Shown in pieces: positions 62,655 through 64,000 of a stretch of 64,000 nt of DNA. The stretch lies in the NCBI RefSeq assembly GCF_020531905.1, contig NZ_JAJAWG010000004.1, forward strand, positions 1 through 64,000, in the 5' to 3' direction. This DNA is from Deefgea salmonis (lineage in GTDB: Bacteria; Pseudomonadota; Gammaproteobacteria; Burkholderiales; Chitinibacteraceae). Under the pieces are notes generated by a model. The model ran no database searches and was not told the DNA's origin. It saw nothing but the letters and a program-made list of their open reading frames with translations. The position numbers and the translations under genes were made by a program. The first letter of the stretch is position 1. Each line of letters opens with the position of its first letter.

Positions 62655-63593
62655 ATGGCGCATGAAAAATATCAAAATTTGATCACACGCTGTCAGGCAC
62701 TCAGCCCCGTGGCCACTGCGGTGGTGCATCCTTGCGATGAGAGCTCGCTGCGTGGCGCGGTCGAGGCCGCTGAAGCCGGGATTTTGCTGCCGATTTTAGT
62801 TGGCCCGAGGGGCAAAATTGCGGCGGTTGCCGCTGAGTTTAAATTGGATATCTCGGGCTTTACGCTGATCGACACGCCGCATAGCCAAGCGGCGGCCGAA
62901 ATGGCAGTGCAATTGGTGCATCAAGGTAAGGCCAGCATGCTGATGAAAGGCAGTTTGCATACCGATGAGCTGATGGCGGCGGTGGTGCGTACTGCAACGG
63001 GCTTGCGTACTGCAAGGCGAATTAGCCATGCATTTATTATGGATGTACCGAGTTTAGATCGCGTTATCATCATTACCGACGCGGCGATTAATATCTTGCC
63101 AACGCTCAAAGACAAAGTGCACATCGTACAAAACGCCATTGATTTGGCGCATGCCTTGGGGTTTAACGCGCCCAAAGTGGCGATTTTATCGGCAATGGAA
63201 ACCGTGAACCCCGATATTCCGTCAACGGTTGAAGCGGCGGCATTGTGCAAAATGGCCGATCGTCAGCAAATCACTGGCGCGATTTTAGATGGGCCATTGG
63301 CGCTGGATAATGCGATCAATCTACAAGCGGCGCAAATCAAAAAAATCGATTCTCCGGTGGCGGGCATGGCCGATATTTTGGTCGCGCCAGATTTGGAGTC
63401 GGGCAATATGCTCGCCAAAAGCCTGACCTTTATGGCGGGAGCCGATGCCGCTGGCATCGTGCTTGGCGCACGCGTGCCGATTATTTTGACCAGTCGCGCC
63501 GATTCTTTAATGACGCGCTTGGCGTCTTGCGCGGTGGCCGCTTTGGTGGCCGAATCGCAGCGGCTGAATTTAAAACAAGCGGTGGCCGTATGA
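62655..63593 (+). CDS. Phosphate acetyl/butyryltransferase family protein
   Basis: 312 residues, the length of phosphotransbutyrylase/Pta catalytic domains. LVGPRGKIAAVAAE, GKASMLMKGSLHTDELMAAVV, VPSLDRVIIITDAAIN and ILDGPLALDNAIN are family motifs. It exchanges CoA for phosphate on a short acyl group (acetyl, propionyl or butyryl). Its stop overlaps the next gene (ATGA), an acetate-kinase-type enzyme, so acyl-CoA to acyl-phosphate to acid plus ATP is the likely path, or the reverse. Confidence 0.9.
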   Translation: MAHEKYQNLITRCQALSPVATAVVHPCDESSLRGAVEAAEAGILLPILVGPRGKIAAVAAEFKLDISGFTLIDTPHSQAAAEMAVQLVHQGKASMLMKGSLHTDELMAAVVRTATGLRTARRISHAFIMDVPSLDRVIIITDAAINILPTLKDKVHIVQNAIDLAHALGFNAPKVAILSAMETVNPDIPSTVEAAALCKMADRQQITGAILDGPLALDNAINLQAAQIKKIDSPVAGMADILVAPDLESGNMLAKSLTFMAGADAAGIVLGARVPIILTSRADSLMTRLASCAVAALVAESQRLNLKQAVAV

Positions 63594-64000
63594 GCGAAGC
63601 CATTTTAGTGTTGAACGCTGGCTCTTCTAGCCTTAAGTTTTCGCTGTTTCTAGCGCAAGACGATGCGCTTAATGTGTGGCTCACAGGACAACTTGAAGGC
63701 CTTTATACCGAGGCGCGCTTTAAAGTCAAAGACGCGCTGGGCGCTTTAATCGGCGAAAAACAATGGCTTGATGGTGAAGCACTCGGCCACGAAGGGGCAT
63801 TAGCGCATTTGGCAGACTTTTTGCGCGAGCAATTGGGTGAGCATCATTTAGTGGCGGTGGGGCATCGGGTGGTGCATGGCGGAATGACTTATACCGCGCC
63901 GGTGGCACTCAATGCGGCGATTGTGCAAGATTTAACTCGCCTTATTGCGCTGGCGCCATTGCACCAACCGCACAATCTAAAGCCGATTTCAATCTTACTG
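63590..64000 (+). CDS. ackA: Acetate/propionate kinase, 5' part (cut by window end)
   Basis: The first 137 codons are present and the frame is open at the window end. ILVLNAGSSSLKFSLF (residues 5-20) is the ASKHA phosphate loop, with GHRVVHGGM (about 86-94) holding the conserved Arg and His. It makes ATP from acyl phosphate and ADP. Start ATG overlaps the phosphotransacylase stop by four bases. Acetate, propionate or butyrate specificity cannot be told. Confidence 0.93.
   Translation, partial: MSEAILVLNAGSSSLKFSLFLAQDDALNVWLTGQLEGLYTEARFKVKDALGALIGEKQWLDGEALGHEGALAHLADFLREQLGEHHLVAVGHRVVHGGMTYTAPVALNAAIVQDLTRLIALAPLHQPHNLKPISILL

Noticed and set aside
1-64000. CRISPR arrays, tRNA genes, prophage or riboswitches
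   Set aside because: No regularly spaced repeats, no cloverleaf sequences, no phage genes and no recognisable riboswitch were found on reading both strands; a covariance-model scan would be the decisive test.

Overview
This 64 kb window looks like the chromosome of a free-living betaproteobacterium, most likely of the order Neisseriales (Chromobacterium/Chitinibacter/Deefgea-like). The evidence is gene order and protein character: fur divergent from bamE, the N-end-rule pair aat-bpt, dat-ybeD-lipB-lipA, yceD-rpmF-plsX-fabHDG-acpP-fabF, and cybB with two yceI genes. No 16S rRNA is present, so the assignment is inference. Most of the window is chromosomal core. The accessory part is one IS66-type insertion sequence, one MITE-like element plus a solitary copy of its end, and a family of about 50-nt palindromic repeats.

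Layout. 1-90: 3' end of a 5S rRNA gene with its terminator. 105-3245 (minus): a YeiH-type transporter, then tsaB-rimI-uracil-DNA glycosylase. 3341-7675: a Yej-type peptide ABC importer (binding protein and two permeases, no ATPase) with a VOC gene inside. 7732-9459: pirin divergent from a LysR regulator. 9483-12547: two overlapping TPR genes, one an active-looking diguanylate cyclase, the other with a degenerate GGDEF-like end. 12842-15546: cytochrome b561/YceI operon and beta-carbonic anhydrase. 15641-23520: HAD phosphatase, BaiN-type flavoprotein, an 820-bp AT-rich gap, dapB, bamE/fur, aat, bpt, a DUF697-like gene, yejK. 23710-29225: an unknown gene behind paired palindromes, ettA, and a large sensor GGDEF-EAL protein. 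29222-35345: MITE, acyl-CoA-binding protein, lipoate genes, IS66. 35357-44138: nadE and a TetR-controlled tripartite RND efflux system. 44216-47765: a DUF5610-like protein, a PAS-GAF-PAS-GGDEF protein, an RsmI-like methylase. 47874-55084: maf, yceD, rpmF and the fatty-acid synthesis cluster. 55296-59083: small secreted proteins, lipocalin, pabB-pabC. 59428-end: FabI-like reductase, DUF3141 protein, phosphotransacylase and acetate kinase (cut by the window end).

How the genes work together. The plsX-fab cluster supplies acyl chains for phospholipids and lipoate (lipB-lipA), and an acyl-CoA-binding protein sits nearby. The last cluster joins a FabI paralogue to an alpha/beta-hydrolase protein with a PHA-synthase-like G-x-C-x-G elbow, a phosphate acyltransferase and an acyl kinase. 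This suggests a route linking acyl thioesters, acyl phosphates and ATP. It is the best candidate here for an incompletely described system. Three or four proteins of cyclic-di-GMP signalling are spread through the window.

Limits: all calls come from reading the sequence and translations. No database search, structure prediction or covariance model was run.
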